Counted from the first letter of the stretch, positions 45,362-55,125 are shown. The stretch is DNA of 64,000 nt from Sporosarcina sp. FSL K6-2383 (GCF_038618305.1 NZ_CP152017.1:2209501-2273500), one strand, 5' to 3'. Notes: generated from the letters alone by a model not told the origin. Made by a program: numbers and translations.

Positions 45362-45642
45362 ATGGCCGTACATCGCTTTTCACAGGCGGTGTGCTTTTTT
45401 ATTTATAATGACAATCATAACTAGGTTTAAAAAATGTATTAAACTAATTCAAACTATTTTTGAACTGTCTACGAATATATGTATAGGAAGGTAATGATCA
45501 TGAAGAAGCATGTGGTGAACTATGGAAAGTGACGAATGTTGGATACGGCCAATAAAGAAAAATGGTAGTGAAACTGCAGCAAACAAAATGCGCTAATAAT
45601 ATTGCAATGGACTAACGATAGATTGCAAGAACATACGTGTAC
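45362..45642 (+). other. interval with a 10-codon reading frame
   Basis: A well-spaced GGAAGG precedes ATG at 45500, but the frame stops after 10 codons (MKKHVVNYGK). It may be a dead gene start. Nothing else is supported before the TA3 promoter at 45643. Confidence 0.35.
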
Positions 45643-45714
45643 TATAATGGTAAGGTAATAGAATAGGTGACTCAAGGATGGTCAGCTCACTCCCCACGAA
45701 AGGGGGTGATGCCA

Positions 45715-45798
45715 ATGTCAGTATTTGAATCATTAATGTTCGCGGTAGCTTTTGCGACATTAGTTGTATTGATGCTCACATTTAACCATAAAAAATAA
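45715..45798 (+). CDS. type I toxin, holin-like peptide (copy 3)
   Basis: 27 residues, MSVFESLMFAVAFATLVVLML plus the tail TFNHKK, with AGGGGGTG upstream. The promoter -10 TATAAT is at 45643-45648. It is nearly identical in layout to copy 1 but lacks the R4 insertion in its leader. Confidence 0.8.
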   Translation: MSVFESLMFAVAFATLVVLMLTFNHKK

Positions 45799-45936
45799 CC
45801 CATCCTTGAGTTAGGGCTCATTGGGATGGGTTATTCTCACTCCATAAGTGTCGATCCCCCTTGTAGGGAACCTATTATTACATTGGCCGTTCGGAATTCC
45901 AGTTCCGGACGGTCTTTTTTATTCTACTCAAACTAT
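45785..45936 (-). ncRNA. antisense RNA antitoxin (copy 3)
   Basis: Promoter TTGTCA (45971-45966), 17-bp spacer, TATACT (45948-45943). The terminator AACCCATCC / GGATGGGTT at 45796-45835 is followed by TTATTTTTTA. The toxin mRNA terminator CCGTTCGGAA / TTCCGGACGG lies at 45887-45920. Confidence 0.7.
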
Positions 45937-46206
45937 ATCTTTAGTATACGTTTAAAAAACATCTCTGACAACAAATTTGTACCTATTTGATTAAAAAATT
46001 ATCTGACTAAACAATCTACTCGCGGCTTAACAGGCACTATCGGATTATTGATAGTCCTTTTCATTACAGTTTCCTTTGGCGACTAGTTCACTATTTTTTA
46101 TTTCGCATAGCATCCAGCGTATGGTAAAATGTGATAGATTTATTATAAGACAACAAGAACTATTTTGAAATTTTTATTATTATTTTACTGAGGGGTTGAA
46201 AGGATT

Positions 46207-46875
46207 ATGTCATATACAATGATTTTCGATATGGATGGCACATTATTTCAAACAGATAAGATATTAGAAATTTCATTGGAAAAAACCTTTCATTACTTGA
46301 GGGCCAGTGGACTATGGGATAAACAAGCACCCGTTGAGGAGTATCGCGAGATTATGGGCGTACCTTTGCAAGTGGTTTGGGAGACCCTACTGCCTAATCA
46401 AACGAATGACATACGCGCTAAAGTAAATGCTATTTTTCTTGAGAAATTAATTGAAAACATCCGCACAGGTAAGGGTGCACTGTATCCAAACGTGGAGCAA
46501 GTCTTAGACTATCTGACAACAAAAAACTATTCACTATTTATTGCTAGTAATGGTCTGCCGGAATATTTAGCAGCAATCGTCGACTATTACAAGTTAGATC
46601 GCTGGATTAAGGAAACATTTAGTATCCAACAAATTGAATCACAAAACAAATCAGATTTGGTTCGTACAATCGTCGATAAGTATGCGGTAGAACAAGGTGC
46701 TGTCGTTGGAGATCGTTTGTCTGATATTCAAGCAGCAAAAGACAATGGCTTACTAGCAATTGGCTGTCATTTTGATTTTGCACAGGAGGACGAGCTAGCG
46801 CAAGCCGATGAAGTTATTGATGATTTAGCACAATTAAAGGACCTTGTAGCTGTCAGAAGGAGCTCGATTACATGA
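46207..46875 (+). CDS. HAD superfamily hydrolase
   Basis: 222 residues. Motif I is MIFDMDGTLFQ, motif II is LFIASNGLPE, and motif IV is VVGDRLSDIQAAKDNG. The helical cap fits the phosphoglycolate/beta-phosphoglucomutase-like subfamily. The substrate is unknown. It overlaps the following GNAT gene by 4 bp, so the two are translationally coupled. Confidence 0.9.
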   Translation: MSYTMIFDMDGTLFQTDKILEISLEKTFHYLRASGLWDKQAPVEEYREIMGVPLQVVWETLLPNQTNDIRAKVNAIFLEKLIENIRTGKGALYPNVEQVLDYLTTKNYSLFIASNGLPEYLAAIVDYYKLDRWIKETFSIQQIESQNKSDLVRTIVDKYAVEQGAVVGDRLSDIQAAKDNGLLAIGCHFDFAQEDELAQADEVIDDLAQLKDLVAVRRSSIT

Positions 46876-47369
46876 AAATTAGACGTTTAAATCCCTTAGA
46901 TGCCGAAGCTTACTTAACTATTAGATTGAAGGCTTTGCAAAATAATCCCGAGGCATTTGGCTCAAGTTATGAAGAAGAGAAGGATCACCCAGTTGAAAAA
47001 TACATAAGTAGGTTTCAATCTAGTGATTCCATTACTTTAGGGGCTTTTGTAGATGATCAGCTTGTTGGAGTGGTTACGTTGTTTAGAGAGAGCTTGACTA
47101 AACTCCAACATCGCGCAAATATTATCGCTATGTATGTTTCTCCAAAGCAACGGGGATTAGGCATTGGCAAGTCTCTAATGTTAGAAGCTATTCAGGTAGC
47201 AAACGATTGGGCAGGCGTAGAACAGGTGTATTTAACAGTTGTGACGACAAACGAACCTGCCAAAAAACTATATGCCTTATTAGGCTTTGAGGTCTTTGGT
47301 TCAGAGAAAAAGGCATTAAAAATAGGTGATACTTATTATGATGAAGAGCATATGGTGTTGTTTGTATGA
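46872..47369 (+). CDS. GNAT family N-acetyltransferase
   Basis: 165 residues. The acetyl-CoA motif A is IIAMYVSPKQRGLGIGKSLM (Q/RxxGxG/A at about 96-102), and motif B is NEPAKKLYALLGFEVFG. The target is unknown. It is coupled to the HAD gene upstream. Confidence 0.88.
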   Translation: MKIRRLNPLDAEAYLTIRLKALQNNPEAFGSSYEEEKDHPVEKYISRFQSSDSITLGAFVDDQLVGVVTLFRESLTKLQHRANIIAMYVSPKQRGLGIGKSLMLEAIQVANDWAGVEQVYLTVVTTNEPAKKLYALLGFEVFGSEKKALKIGDTYYDEEHMVLFV

Positions 47370-47402
47370 GATTAGTTACACTTTAGAAATGGGGAGATCT
47401 AA

Positions 47403-48416
47403 TTGGACAAAGCCAACCAGCTCAAACAAGCCATTACAAAATTAAGCGAACCAGAAGCGAAATCATTGCTTTTTCAACTGTTTTTACAAGCTGAAACAAA
47501 TGAGTCAGCACAGTTTGTCAATGAGTTACGCGAAGTAAAAAAATCGCTTATGATCGCATCACCAGCTGGTCAGGCACAAACCGTACATATTGTTTTTGAT
47601 GATTCGACAGCAGGTAGCTTACGAGTTGCATTTCACGACAATGCTTATAAGGAAACTGAAGAGGTCCTTGTGTTATCCGATATGTTATCGGTTGGTCCAG
47701 TGAAAGACTTGCATACAATGAAAGGGATTCAAGCGCGTTTTCAGTGGTTGAAAGATCGATTGCCAGATGCCGAACATGATACATATTTGCCGGGAATGAT
47801 GGATGTTATTGAAAGAATCAAAGCGATTCCCTCCTATCAAGATATTGTAATTTGGACGGGCGATAACGCACATGAACAAACTGGATTACGCCTTGTCCTC
47901 GCATTGCTGAAAGATAAATGGAATACCATTTTCATCCTCAATACCTTTGCAGCTTTTCATGAACTCCATACATATCCTGCATTGGCAAAGGAGGATTACC
48001 CGCAGACATCACGTGAGCTTTCCAGTGAGCAGCTATTACTTTTTTACGAGCACTGTGACATGAGGCCAGTGAGGCAAGCACAGCGAGAGGTGTTATGTAA
48101 GGAAGGCTGGAGCATGCTATCTGATGAATCCTACCACATTCGAACATGGGAGGATAATGAACTCCGGCATAATACGAACATAGATCGTGATGACGTCTTC
48201 ATTATCGACTGTGTAAAAAGGATGCATGCGGAAGAAGCTACATTCGATTTTATTAAAGCTGCACGTGTTGTCGGTGAAGTGTGTGGTCATATGGAGCAAT
48301 ACAGGGGGATTGAATGGATTGAGTACCGCCTTCGTTGTTTAATCGAACAGGGGATTTTCGACTATGAGGGAGACTTGATGGCCATGCGGTTGTATCAAGT
48401 GAAGGTAAGGATTTAA
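47403..48416 (+). CDS. DUF1835/DUF3658 protein
   Basis: 337 residues, TTG start after GGGGAG. The N-terminal third has DUF1835 features (VHIVFDDSTAGSLRVAF, VLVLSDMLSVGPV), and the C-terminal half has the DUF3658 pattern (DSIFI-like DDVFIIDCVKRMH; GEVCGHMEQYRGIEWIEYRLR). The pair is common in Bacillales with no known activity. Confidence 0.85.
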   Translation: MDKANQLKQAITKLSEPEAKSLLFQLFLQAETNESAQFVNELREVKKSLMIASPAGQAQTVHIVFDDSTAGSLRVAFHDNAYKETEEVLVLSDMLSVGPVKDLHTMKGIQARFQWLKDRLPDAEHDTYLPGMMDVIERIKAIPSYQDIVIWTGDNAHEQTGLRLVLALLKDKWNTIFILNTFAAFHELHTYPALAKEDYPQTSRELSSEQLLLFYEHCDMRPVRQAQREVLCKEGWSMLSDESYHIRTWEDNELRHNTNIDRDDVFIIDCVKRMHAEEATFDFIKAARVVGEVCGHMEQYRGIEWIEYRLRCLIEQGIFDYEGDLMAMRLYQVKVRI

Positions 48417-48506
48417 GACGCTTCACCTGAATGCGGAAAGTACCATTTTCATTTATAATGTAGAAAACATGGCAATACTGCTTGTAGGAATGGAGAGAAT
48501 GTTACG

Positions 48507-51500
48507 ATGAATATCAATCAATTAATTGCGAACAATATTAACCAATTAGACGCTGTATTGCCAGTAGAACAATCTTTGGGCATTGCTGGTCTATCTGGAT
48601 CTGGTAAAACAACTTTTTGTCAAACAATCGGGGAAGAATCTAAGAAACGCCTCGTTTCCTTATTACCAAAGGCTGAATATCAGTATTTATTCCCTACTAT
48701 TATGGAGACCAACTTTAGTGCTATCAAGATGGAGGACATGCCTCTAGTACTTTTTCTTGGAAAGTCAGCCATTTCGTCCAATCCACGTTCAACGATTGGC
48801 ACACATACGGGCGTTTTTAAAGACATCCGCATGCGACTCGCTGAAAAATTTAATCTTTCTCCAGAAACTTTTTCCTTTAATAATGAATTAGGCTGGTGTC
48901 CAGCTTGTAAAGGGCGAGGTACTATGAAAAATATCGAATGTAAAAAGTGTGAGGGCAAGCGCTATAATCCAGATGTTGAGCAAAATACGATAGAATTACT
49001 GGGTCAACCTCATAGTATTTCTGATATCAACAACTTAAGCGTTGAATCCATTCTTTCACTTGCGGAAGTTTTACATATTAGTGAAGCGAAACAACATATT
49101 CTTCAAAATATCATCAATATGAATATTGGCTACTTAACGTTAAATCGCATTATGGGGACATTATCAGGTGGAGAATTAACACGACTGTACTTGGCAGAAT
49201 TTATGGCTACCAGTGAAAATACCGTGATTATTATTGATGAAATCTCCGTGGGTCTTGATCACGAAACGCTATTGAAAATTTTAGAACAGATTCAACAATT
49301 GGGCTATAAAAATCAAATTTGGCTCATTGATCATTCTGACACGGTACTCGATGCAACGGATGAACAATTGTTCTTTGGACCAGGCAGTGGGAAATACGGT
49401 GGGAAAATTGTTGAAGAATCGCCACGTCCAAAACCAATTACTTGGGAACGAAATCCGGCAACGCCAACAGAATACTATCAATTCCACGATCTTTACTGTC
49501 GTAATATTCAAATGCCTGAAATTCAGATTCCCAAAAACAGACTTGTTACTTTTACCGGGGAGTCCGGCTGTGGTAAATCAACTCTTGTCAATGAGTGTAT
49601 CTCCAAAGATTTCCTGAAGCGCTATCCAAAAGATAAACTCGTTATGGTTGGACAAAATCGAAACCAATCGATTACGAGTCGGTCAACGGTTGCGACGTTT
49701 CTTGATATTAAACAGAAACTCAAAAAGTATAGTGAAGACATTGATGCTATTTTTCAGCGCTCGATTGAAGATATTATTGATGAATTGCCAAATGAGGACA
49801 TCGCCCATAAACGCTTGAGTTTATTGATTAAGCTTGGTCTTGGTTATCTAACGTTGGAAAGAAAGACACAGTCCTTATCGACGGGTGAATTTCAATGTGT
49901 CCATTTAGTTTCTGAGCTGTTTGCTAACTCCCGCAATCCCCATACGCTGTTTATTTTTGACGAGCCTTCCAAAGGGTTATCACAAAATATTTTAAATCAA
50001 TTCATCGATAGTATTAGGGTTATTTTGCAGGATGAATCTGTTTCCATCATCATGATCGAACATAATGCTTATATGATGGAAAACTCCGATTTTATCGTTG
50101 ATTTTGGTAAAAGACAGCTTGCACCAGTAGAGCGTCTTGATGTTGTCAGTCATGAAGAGTATTATCGCGGACAAAACAGTGAGGTTATTGTTGCTCCTGT
50201 GCAAATTACTTCAACGATTCATCAACAAACGGGCGTTCATTATTTAACAGAAAATCAGATTGTCTATTTTAAACATGCAGAAAATATCTATAAGGGTGGC
50301 ATCTTAAAAAGCTTATCCTCCATGGCTCGTTTGATTTATGGTGAATATGAATCTGACACCATTGCGCCTGTCATTGCGATTGACCTGGAACGTCATTTGT
50401 ACAGTCAATATAGCTTTCTCTATGAAATAGGTGGCTTGATCAACCACATTGTGGCAGCGCATCCGACCAATAAAAATACGAATAGCTTCGATTTTTATCG
50501 TCAAGATAATCATTGTCCATCCTGCTCGGGTCGCCGAGTGATTGAAAAATTTGATATAGATATTGTTATTCAGGACAAAACCGTACCATTCTGGGATGGT
50601 CTATTGCATCCAGACGTGATGGAGGTATTAAAATACTACCAATATCCAAAATTGCAATTCCTCTTTGATGAAATTAAAAATGAGCTTGGTCAGGATATTA
50701 GTAAAAGTTTTAATGATATGACGGAAGAAGAAAAACATACCTTTTTGTATGGGTATTGGGAAAAGTCGTTTTATGATAAAGAAGGCAAGGCACGGAGGAC
50801 TTGGGAAGGCTTTAACCTCATCATTGGGCGCTATATATTTGTATCGAAATCGATGATTAAAGAGCAAATAAAAGAATCTAAAGAAATGATTTACTGTCAA
50901 GTGTGTAAAGGAACTGTACTCAATCATCATAAAGCGCTAAAATTTGGCGATACGGATATTCGTGAGATTATTCAGCAGCCTATTGATCAAGTGATAAAAA
51001 CCGTTGGAAAATTGCAGGGACTAGAAAAATTGAAAGCCATTGTCGGCGGAGATATAACGTTGACGGAAGATGTGTCTCTGTTACCTCGAGAAACACAGGT
51101 CGCGCTGAAAATGTTCGAACTGGAGCAGGGAAGCTTCGCTCATTATGAAATGGTTTTACAAAATGCTTTGCCATTCTGGGACCATATTAGCAGCAATATC
51201 GAAGCAATCAGCAAGAATAATCGGGTGACTATCTGTGATTTTGACAATATCACTGAAACGAGAGAAACGATTATTGATAAGTATTTCACCAATGGGAAAT
51301 ACAAAAAGCTGACATATGTCTACGAAGCCTTTGGTTATAAAAAAATAATCACACTCATTAATAAAATTAAAAAGAGTCATCCATGTCCTTTCTGTAAGGG
51401 GAAGAAAGTCATTACAGAAGATAATCTCCACGATGGTGTATTTAAATTGACGATCCCTTGTGTGAGCTGTCATGAGACGGGCATTAATGATGAAGGATGT

Positions 51501-51677
51501 AAGGAAATCGTCGAGGGCATAGTCGTGCATACATGGCTAACGGGGACAGTAAGTGAAGTTGTTACGCAAGGCTTACACCTTGAGGCTGTTGCAGACCTTC
51601 AAATTTTCAAACGTATTCGTGAGTTGAATAAGCAAGAAATGATGGCAGTTTACCAATATCTTGAACAAAGTAAATAA
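48507..51677 (+). CDS. UvrA-like ABC ATPase with C-terminal zinc extension
   Basis: 1056 residues. NBD1: Walker A GLSGSGKTT (28-36), zinc module C131/C134/C145/C148, signature LSGGE (219-223), Walker B DEISVGLD. NBD2: GESGCGKST (351-359), signature LSTGE (457-461), FDEPSKGLS. Unlike true UvrA (about 950 residues), both cassettes are compact and complete by residue 540. The last 500 residues carry more Cys pairs: C670/C673, C797/C800, C960/C963, C985/C988. By motif order, residues 670-840 resemble the zinc/UvrB-interaction insert of UvrA NBD1. It may be a DNA-lesion or drug-tolerance UvrA paralogue; a role in standard excision repair is doubtful. Confidence 0.85.
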   Translation: MNINQLIANNINQLDAVLPVEQSLGIAGLSGSGKTTFCQTIGEESKKRLVSLLPKAEYQYLFPTIMETNFSAIKMEDMPLVLFLGKSAISSNPRSTIGTHTGVFKDIRMRLAEKFNLSPETFSFNNELGWCPACKGRGTMKNIECKKCEGKRYNPDVEQNTIELLGQPHSISDINNLSVESILSLAEVLHISEAKQHILQNIINMNIGYLTLNRIMGTLSGGELTRLYLAEFMATSENTVIIIDEISVGLDHETLLKILEQIQQLGYKNQIWLIDHSDTVLDATDEQLFFGPGSGKYGGKIVEESPRPKPITWERNPATPTEYYQFHDLYCRNIQMPEIQIPKNRLVTFTGESGCGKSTLVNECISKDFLKRYPKDKLVMVGQNRNQSITSRSTVATFLDIKQKLKKYSEDIDAIFQRSIEDIIDELPNEDIAHKRLSLLIKLGLGYLTLERKTQSLSTGEFQCVHLVSELFANSRNPHTLFIFDEPSKGLSQNILNQFIDSIRVILQDESVSIIMIEHNAYMMENSDFIVDFGKRQLAPVERLDVVSHEEYYRGQNSEVIVAPVQITSTIHQQTGVHYLTENQIVYFKHAENIYKGGILKSLSSMARLIYGEYESDTIAPVIAIDLERHLYSQYSFLYEIGGLINHIVAAHPTNKNTNSFDFYRQDNHCPSCSGRRVIEKFDIDIVIQDKTVPFWDGLLHPDVMEVLKYYQYPKLQFLFDEIKNELGQDISKSFNDMTEEEKHTFLYGYWEKSFYDKEGKARRTWEGFNLIIGRYIFVSKSMIKEQIKESKEMIYCQVCKGTVLNHHKALKFGDTDIREIIQQPIDQVIKTVGKLQGLEKLKAIVGGDITLTEDVSLLPRETQVALKMFELEQGSFAHYEMVLQNALPFWDHISSNIEAISKNNRVTICDFDNITETRETIIDKYFTNGKYKKLTYVYEAFGYKKIITLINKIKKSHPCPFCKGKKVITEDNLHDGVFKLTIPCVSCHETGINDEGCKEIVEGIVVHTWLTGTVSEVVTQGLHLEAVADLQIFKRIRELNKQEMMAVYQYLEQSK

Positions 51678-51687
51678 ATTAGAACAT

Positions 51688-51741
51688 AGCAAAACAAGGC
51701 GACTACTCTCAAAAATAGGAGTGGTCGCCTTGTTCTATCTA
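51688..51741 (+). terminator. terminator of the UvrA-like gene
   Basis: AACAAGGCGACTACTCT / AGGAGTGGTCGCCTTGTT, a very stable hairpin, followed by a short T-rich stretch. Confidence 0.8.
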
Positions 51742-51910
51742 TATTAAGGAATGATTACGGTAATAAATGATGTAACACTCAGCTAATACGATATAATGAA
51801 ACAAAGCAGTTGATGATTTTCACTATCCTTTCGTATGGAAGCTACTGAAATCAGCATGTATCAGTGGAATGAAGAAGATTGATTCCCTGAAAATAGGAGT
51901 GTAGACGGCA

Positions 51911-52672
51911 ATGCCACTAACTTTTGCTCACCCAGCAGCTGTACTACCATTCTCAAGAAAAAGTAGATATATACACTTTTCTGCATTGGTGTTTGGAAGT
52001 ATGGCTCCTGATTTTGAATACTTTTTGAGGGGGCGACCAATAGGGGATATTGGACATACCTTTACTGGGTTCGCTTGGTTTAACTTACCGCTAGTGATAC
52101 TCACCTATTTTATTTATCGTATATTTGTGCATGAAACTTTATTCAATCACTTACCAAATTGTCTACAAGATTCTCATACAAAAAGAGAACATTCTAATGG
52201 TATTGTAAAAGCAGTGATATTTTGTTATTCAGCACTGTTTGGGATGTTAACACATGTTATATGGGATTCTTTCACACATATAAATGGATATATGGTAGTA
52301 AAATTCCCCGAATTCTTCACTTTTAATACTACTATTTATGGCTTTTCAATACCCTTGTACAAATTTTTACAACATGGAAGTACATTAGTGGGGCTGACAA
52401 TCATTTTGATTTATATCTATGTCAGTGCTTTGTCACAGAGAAATCATAAGGGTATGCATGTTTCCTTTAAGAATAAACTTGTTTTCTGGTCTTCTTTATC
52501 ACTTTTGGCAGTAGTATTTTTGTTCCTATGGTATCTGATGGATTATATTTCAATTACGAGTTACGGGATAGTAGTCGTCAGATGGATAGATTCTTTTTTA
52601 TTGAGCTTATTGGTTAGTTCTTTAGTAATTAAACATATAGTCCCTTGGATGAAAAATATCATATCACGATAA
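51911..52672 (+). CDS. DUF4184 membrane protein
   Basis: 253 residues behind AGGAGTG. It opens MPLTFAHPAAVLPF and continues ALVFGSMAPDFEYFLR, the DUF4184 hallmark with conserved His, Pro and Asp; HVIWDSFTH follows near residue 120. Six hydrophobic segments. The metal-dependent-hydrolase-like residues suggest a membrane enzyme, but nothing is known. Confidence 0.82.
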   Translation: MPLTFAHPAAVLPFSRKSRYIHFSALVFGSMAPDFEYFLRGRPIGDIGHTFTGFAWFNLPLVILTYFIYRIFVHETLFNHLPNCLQDSHTKREHSNGIVKAVIFCYSALFGMLTHVIWDSFTHINGYMVVKFPEFFTFNTTIYGFSIPLYKFLQHGSTLVGLTIILIYIYVSALSQRNHKGMHVSFKNKLVFWSSLSLLAVVFLFLWYLMDYISITSYGIVVVRWIDSFLLSLLVSSLVIKHIVPWMKNIISR

Positions 52673-52760
52673 GTTTTTTTTATAATCTGATAGAGTCTAG
52701 GGAACGTACGTGTGGTGTATTAAAGCAAGTAATAGAATAGGTTTTCAAGGGTTCTGCAAA

Positions 52761-52856
52761 GTGACTACATTCGAAGCGCTTGTGATCATGATTAGTTTTG
52801 CAACATTAATTGTTGCTGTGATTGCATTAGCTTATAATATGTCGCAAAAGAAATAA
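52761..52856 (+). CDS. type I toxin, holin-like peptide (copy 4)
   Basis: 31 residues from a GTG start (MTTFEALVIMISFATLIVAVI, tail NMSQKK). The upstream block GGAACGTACGTGTGG...AATAGAATAGG is shared with the other copies, but its -10 (TGTATT) is weak and the leader is only about 40 bp. No strong ribosome site is seen, so translation may be low. Confidence 0.72.
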   Translation: MTTFEALVIMISFATLIVAVIALAYNMSQKK

Positions 52857-52989
52857 TCCACCCTTGAGTTTTGCCGCTCAGGTGGATTATTTCCTCGTGT
52901 GATGCTGACCCCACAATGGGAACCAACTATTACATTGACCGTTTTGATGTTGACGCATCAAGCGGTCTTTTTTATTCTAATCAAACTGT
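52845..52989 (-). ncRNA. antisense RNA antitoxin (copy 4)
   Basis: Promoter TTGCCA (53024-53019), 17-bp spacer, TATAAT (53001-52996). The terminator AATAATCCACC / GGTGGATTATT at 52850-52892 is followed by TCTTTTG. The toxin mRNA terminator GACCGTTTTGATG / CATCAAGCGGTC lies at 52937-52973. Nothing else is seen up to 53170. Confidence 0.7.
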
Positions 52990-53170
52990 ACATTCATTAT
53001 ACGTTTACAACATGACTATGGCAACTGATTCGTGTATTTGATTTATAAACTATATAAAGAGCAATCAAATATATGGAAAAACCTTCTTGTGTAGTTTATC
53101 AATTCATAGTATACTACCAAAAATCTAACCATTCACACTATACAAATAAAAAATGTGTAAGGACGTGATC

Positions 53171-53980
53171 ATGATGAGCCTGATTTTAACAAAAGCACTA
53201 GCAGAAACCATTGAACAATCCGAAGTTGACGCCTTACATTCACGGCTAACAGCTATGCAAGCCATTGAAGGGAACCCAATGGATGTTGACATACAGCGGT
53301 TTGGCAATGCCACTGCATTTTCTGTCAAAAACATACCTGGTCCCTCTTTTAATACGGTGAAAGGGTTAACAGATGGGGATGAGCAATTTGTGGATCAACT
53401 TATCCAGTTTTATGAGGAAAGAGAGATATCTGTACGATTTGAGTTGACACCTGCACACGCCTCGCCAGATTTGTTAGCACATCTTCAGCAGGCTGGATTT
53501 TATCAATCTGATTTCCATACGTCACTGTATGGTTCGCCCATACAAAACGCCGTAGCAGTTGATGAAAGAATCTCTATCCGCCGCGTGGAGAGCCATGAAT
53601 TTGATTTATTTGCGGAAATTTATGCTCAAGGTTTTCAAATGCCTGCATTTTTACAAAGTGGGATTGCTCATAATAATGCAATCCTGCACAGCAATGATCA
53701 CTGGAATTTTTACCTTGCTAGTGTTGACGATGAACCTGCGGGAATTGGTGTGTTGTTCGTGAAGGACGGGATTGCTACTCTTGCTGCGGCAGCTACTGTT
53801 CCACATTTACGCAATAAGGGTGTGCAAAATGCTTTGATTCAACAGCGTATTCAGCAAGCTTCGACGCTACACAGCAGGTTAGTTGTCGGGCAAGCTAAAT
53901 TTGGGTCGGTTAGTCAAAACAATATGGAGAAAGCCGGATTGAAAATTGCCTATACGAAGGCGATTTGGGTACGGCAATAA
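53171..53980 (+). CDS. GNAT family N-acetyltransferase
   Basis: Start taken at the ATG at 53171 (AAGGACGTG upstream; the next codon is also ATG). About 270 residues. The N-terminal half is diverged. The C-terminal half has the acetyl-CoA loop ATVPHLRNKGVQNALIQQR and GSVSQNNMEKAGLKIAYTK. It is the first of three successive acetyltransferase genes. Confidence 0.82.
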   Translation: MMSLILTKALAETIEQSEVDALHSRLTAMQAIEGNPMDVDIQRFGNATAFSVKNIPGPSFNTVKGLTDGDEQFVDQLIQFYEEREISVRFELTPAHASPDLLAHLQQAGFYQSDFHTSLYGSPIQNAVAVDERISIRRVESHEFDLFAEIYAQGFQMPAFLQSGIAHNNAILHSNDHWNFYLASVDDEPAGIGVLFVKDGIATLAAAATVPHLRNKGVQNALIQQRIQQASTLHSRLVVGQAKFGSVSQNNMEKAGLKIAYTKAIWVRQ

Positions 53981-54001
53981 TAGTAATAAGGAGAGATTTG
54001 G

Positions 54002-54553
54002 ATGTTTACACTTAAGATTGATGAAAAGACAACATTGAAAATGCTAACGCTACAAGACACGGAGCCATTATTTAAGTTAACAGATCAATCACGTGAACGT
54101 TTAAAAGAGTGGTTGCCCTTCATTGATTATACGAAGTCCTCCGCAGATACAGCATCATTTATCACTTCGACGATGAAACAATTCGGTGATAACAATGGCT
54201 TTCAGGCAGGTATTTGGGTTGAAGGGCAACTTGCGGGTGTTATTGGATTTCACAAGATTGATTGGAACAATAAATCGACAAGTATAGGCTACTGGCTGGG
54301 TAAGGGCTTTGAAGGCTCAGGGGTAATGACTAAATCGGTTAGGGCATTTGTCAATCATGCAATTGTTGAACTGGGCTTAAACCGTGTGGAGATTCGCGCG
54401 GCGGTGGAAAACAAGAAAAGTCGAGCAATCCCAGAGAGACTAGGTTTCACAGAGGAAGGCTGTATTCGCCAGGCTGAATGGCTGTATGATCATTACGTGG
54501 ATCATGTTGTTTATGGAATGCTTGCGGAGGACCGGCAAAGTGAACAGAATTAA
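54002..54553 (+). CDS. RimJ/RimL-type N-acetyltransferase
   Basis: 183 residues with GGAGAG upstream. KMLTLQDTEPLFKLTDQSRERLKEWLPF and GYWLGKGFEGSGVMTKSV are typical of ribosomal-protein serine acetyltransferases (YdaF-like). NRVEIRAAVENKKSRAIPERLGF closes the fold. The true target is unknown. Confidence 0.88.
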   Translation: MFTLKIDEKTTLKMLTLQDTEPLFKLTDQSRERLKEWLPFIDYTKSSADTASFITSTMKQFGDNNGFQAGIWVEGQLAGVIGFHKIDWNNKSTSIGYWLGKGFEGSGVMTKSVRAFVNHAIVELGLNRVEIRAAVENKKSRAIPERLGFTEEGCIRQAEWLYDHYVDHVVYGMLAEDRQSEQN

Positions 54554-54574
54554 TGGATTTGGGAGGATTTTTAT

Positions 54575-55012
54575 ATGACGATAGTACAAGCAACAATAAA
54601 TGACCTGGATACGTTAACTGAGCTTTTTGACTTGTATCGGCTATTTTATGAGCAGTCATCTGATTTGGATAGCGCGAGGACTTTCCTGAATGATAGATTG
54701 AGCAACGAAGAGTCCATTGTCTTTATCGCTTTTGATGACAATGAAGCAATCGGCTTTGTTCAACTCTATCCATCATTTTCATCTATCAGTATGCGGCAGA
54801 CATGGGTGTTGAATGATTTGTATGTGAAAGAACAAGGGCGTGGCAAAGGATTTGGTGAGGCGTTAATGCGAAGAGCGATTGCTTTTGCAAAGAAAACAGG
54901 TGCAAAGGGAGTTTTGCTTGAGACAGGGAAAGAAAATGTAACGGCACAGAGATTGTATGAGAAAATTGGATTTGCACAAGAAACGAATTACTTTTACTTT
55001 TTTAATATTTAA
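54575..55012 (+). CDS. GNAT family N-acetyltransferase
   Basis: 145 residues behind GGGAGGA. The acetyl-CoA motif is LNDLYVKEQGRGKGFGEALMRRA, followed by NVTAQRLYEKIGF. This is a short single-domain member of the type that acetylates small amines or peptides. It lies 22 bp after the RimL-type gene. Confidence 0.88.
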   Translation: MTIVQATINDLDTLTELFDLYRLFYEQSSDLDSARTFLNDRLSNEESIVFIAFDDNEAIGFVQLYPSFSSISMRQTWVLNDLYVKEQGRGKGFGEALMRRAIAFAKKTGAKGVLLETGKENVTAQRLYEKIGFAQETNYFYFFNI

Positions 55013-55125
55013 AGAACAATAGTCGCTCACTCTCCTTGATAGTTACTGTATTTGGAGTTGGAGAAGATGTAGTGTAACGCTTATACATAAGACTCGTCTA
55101 ATCAACAAAAGGGGGAATGCCATCT

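Noticed and set aside
45249..45494. 81-codon frame after the small zinc protein
   Set aside because: It overlaps the CxxC protein in another phase and has no ribosome site or family features.
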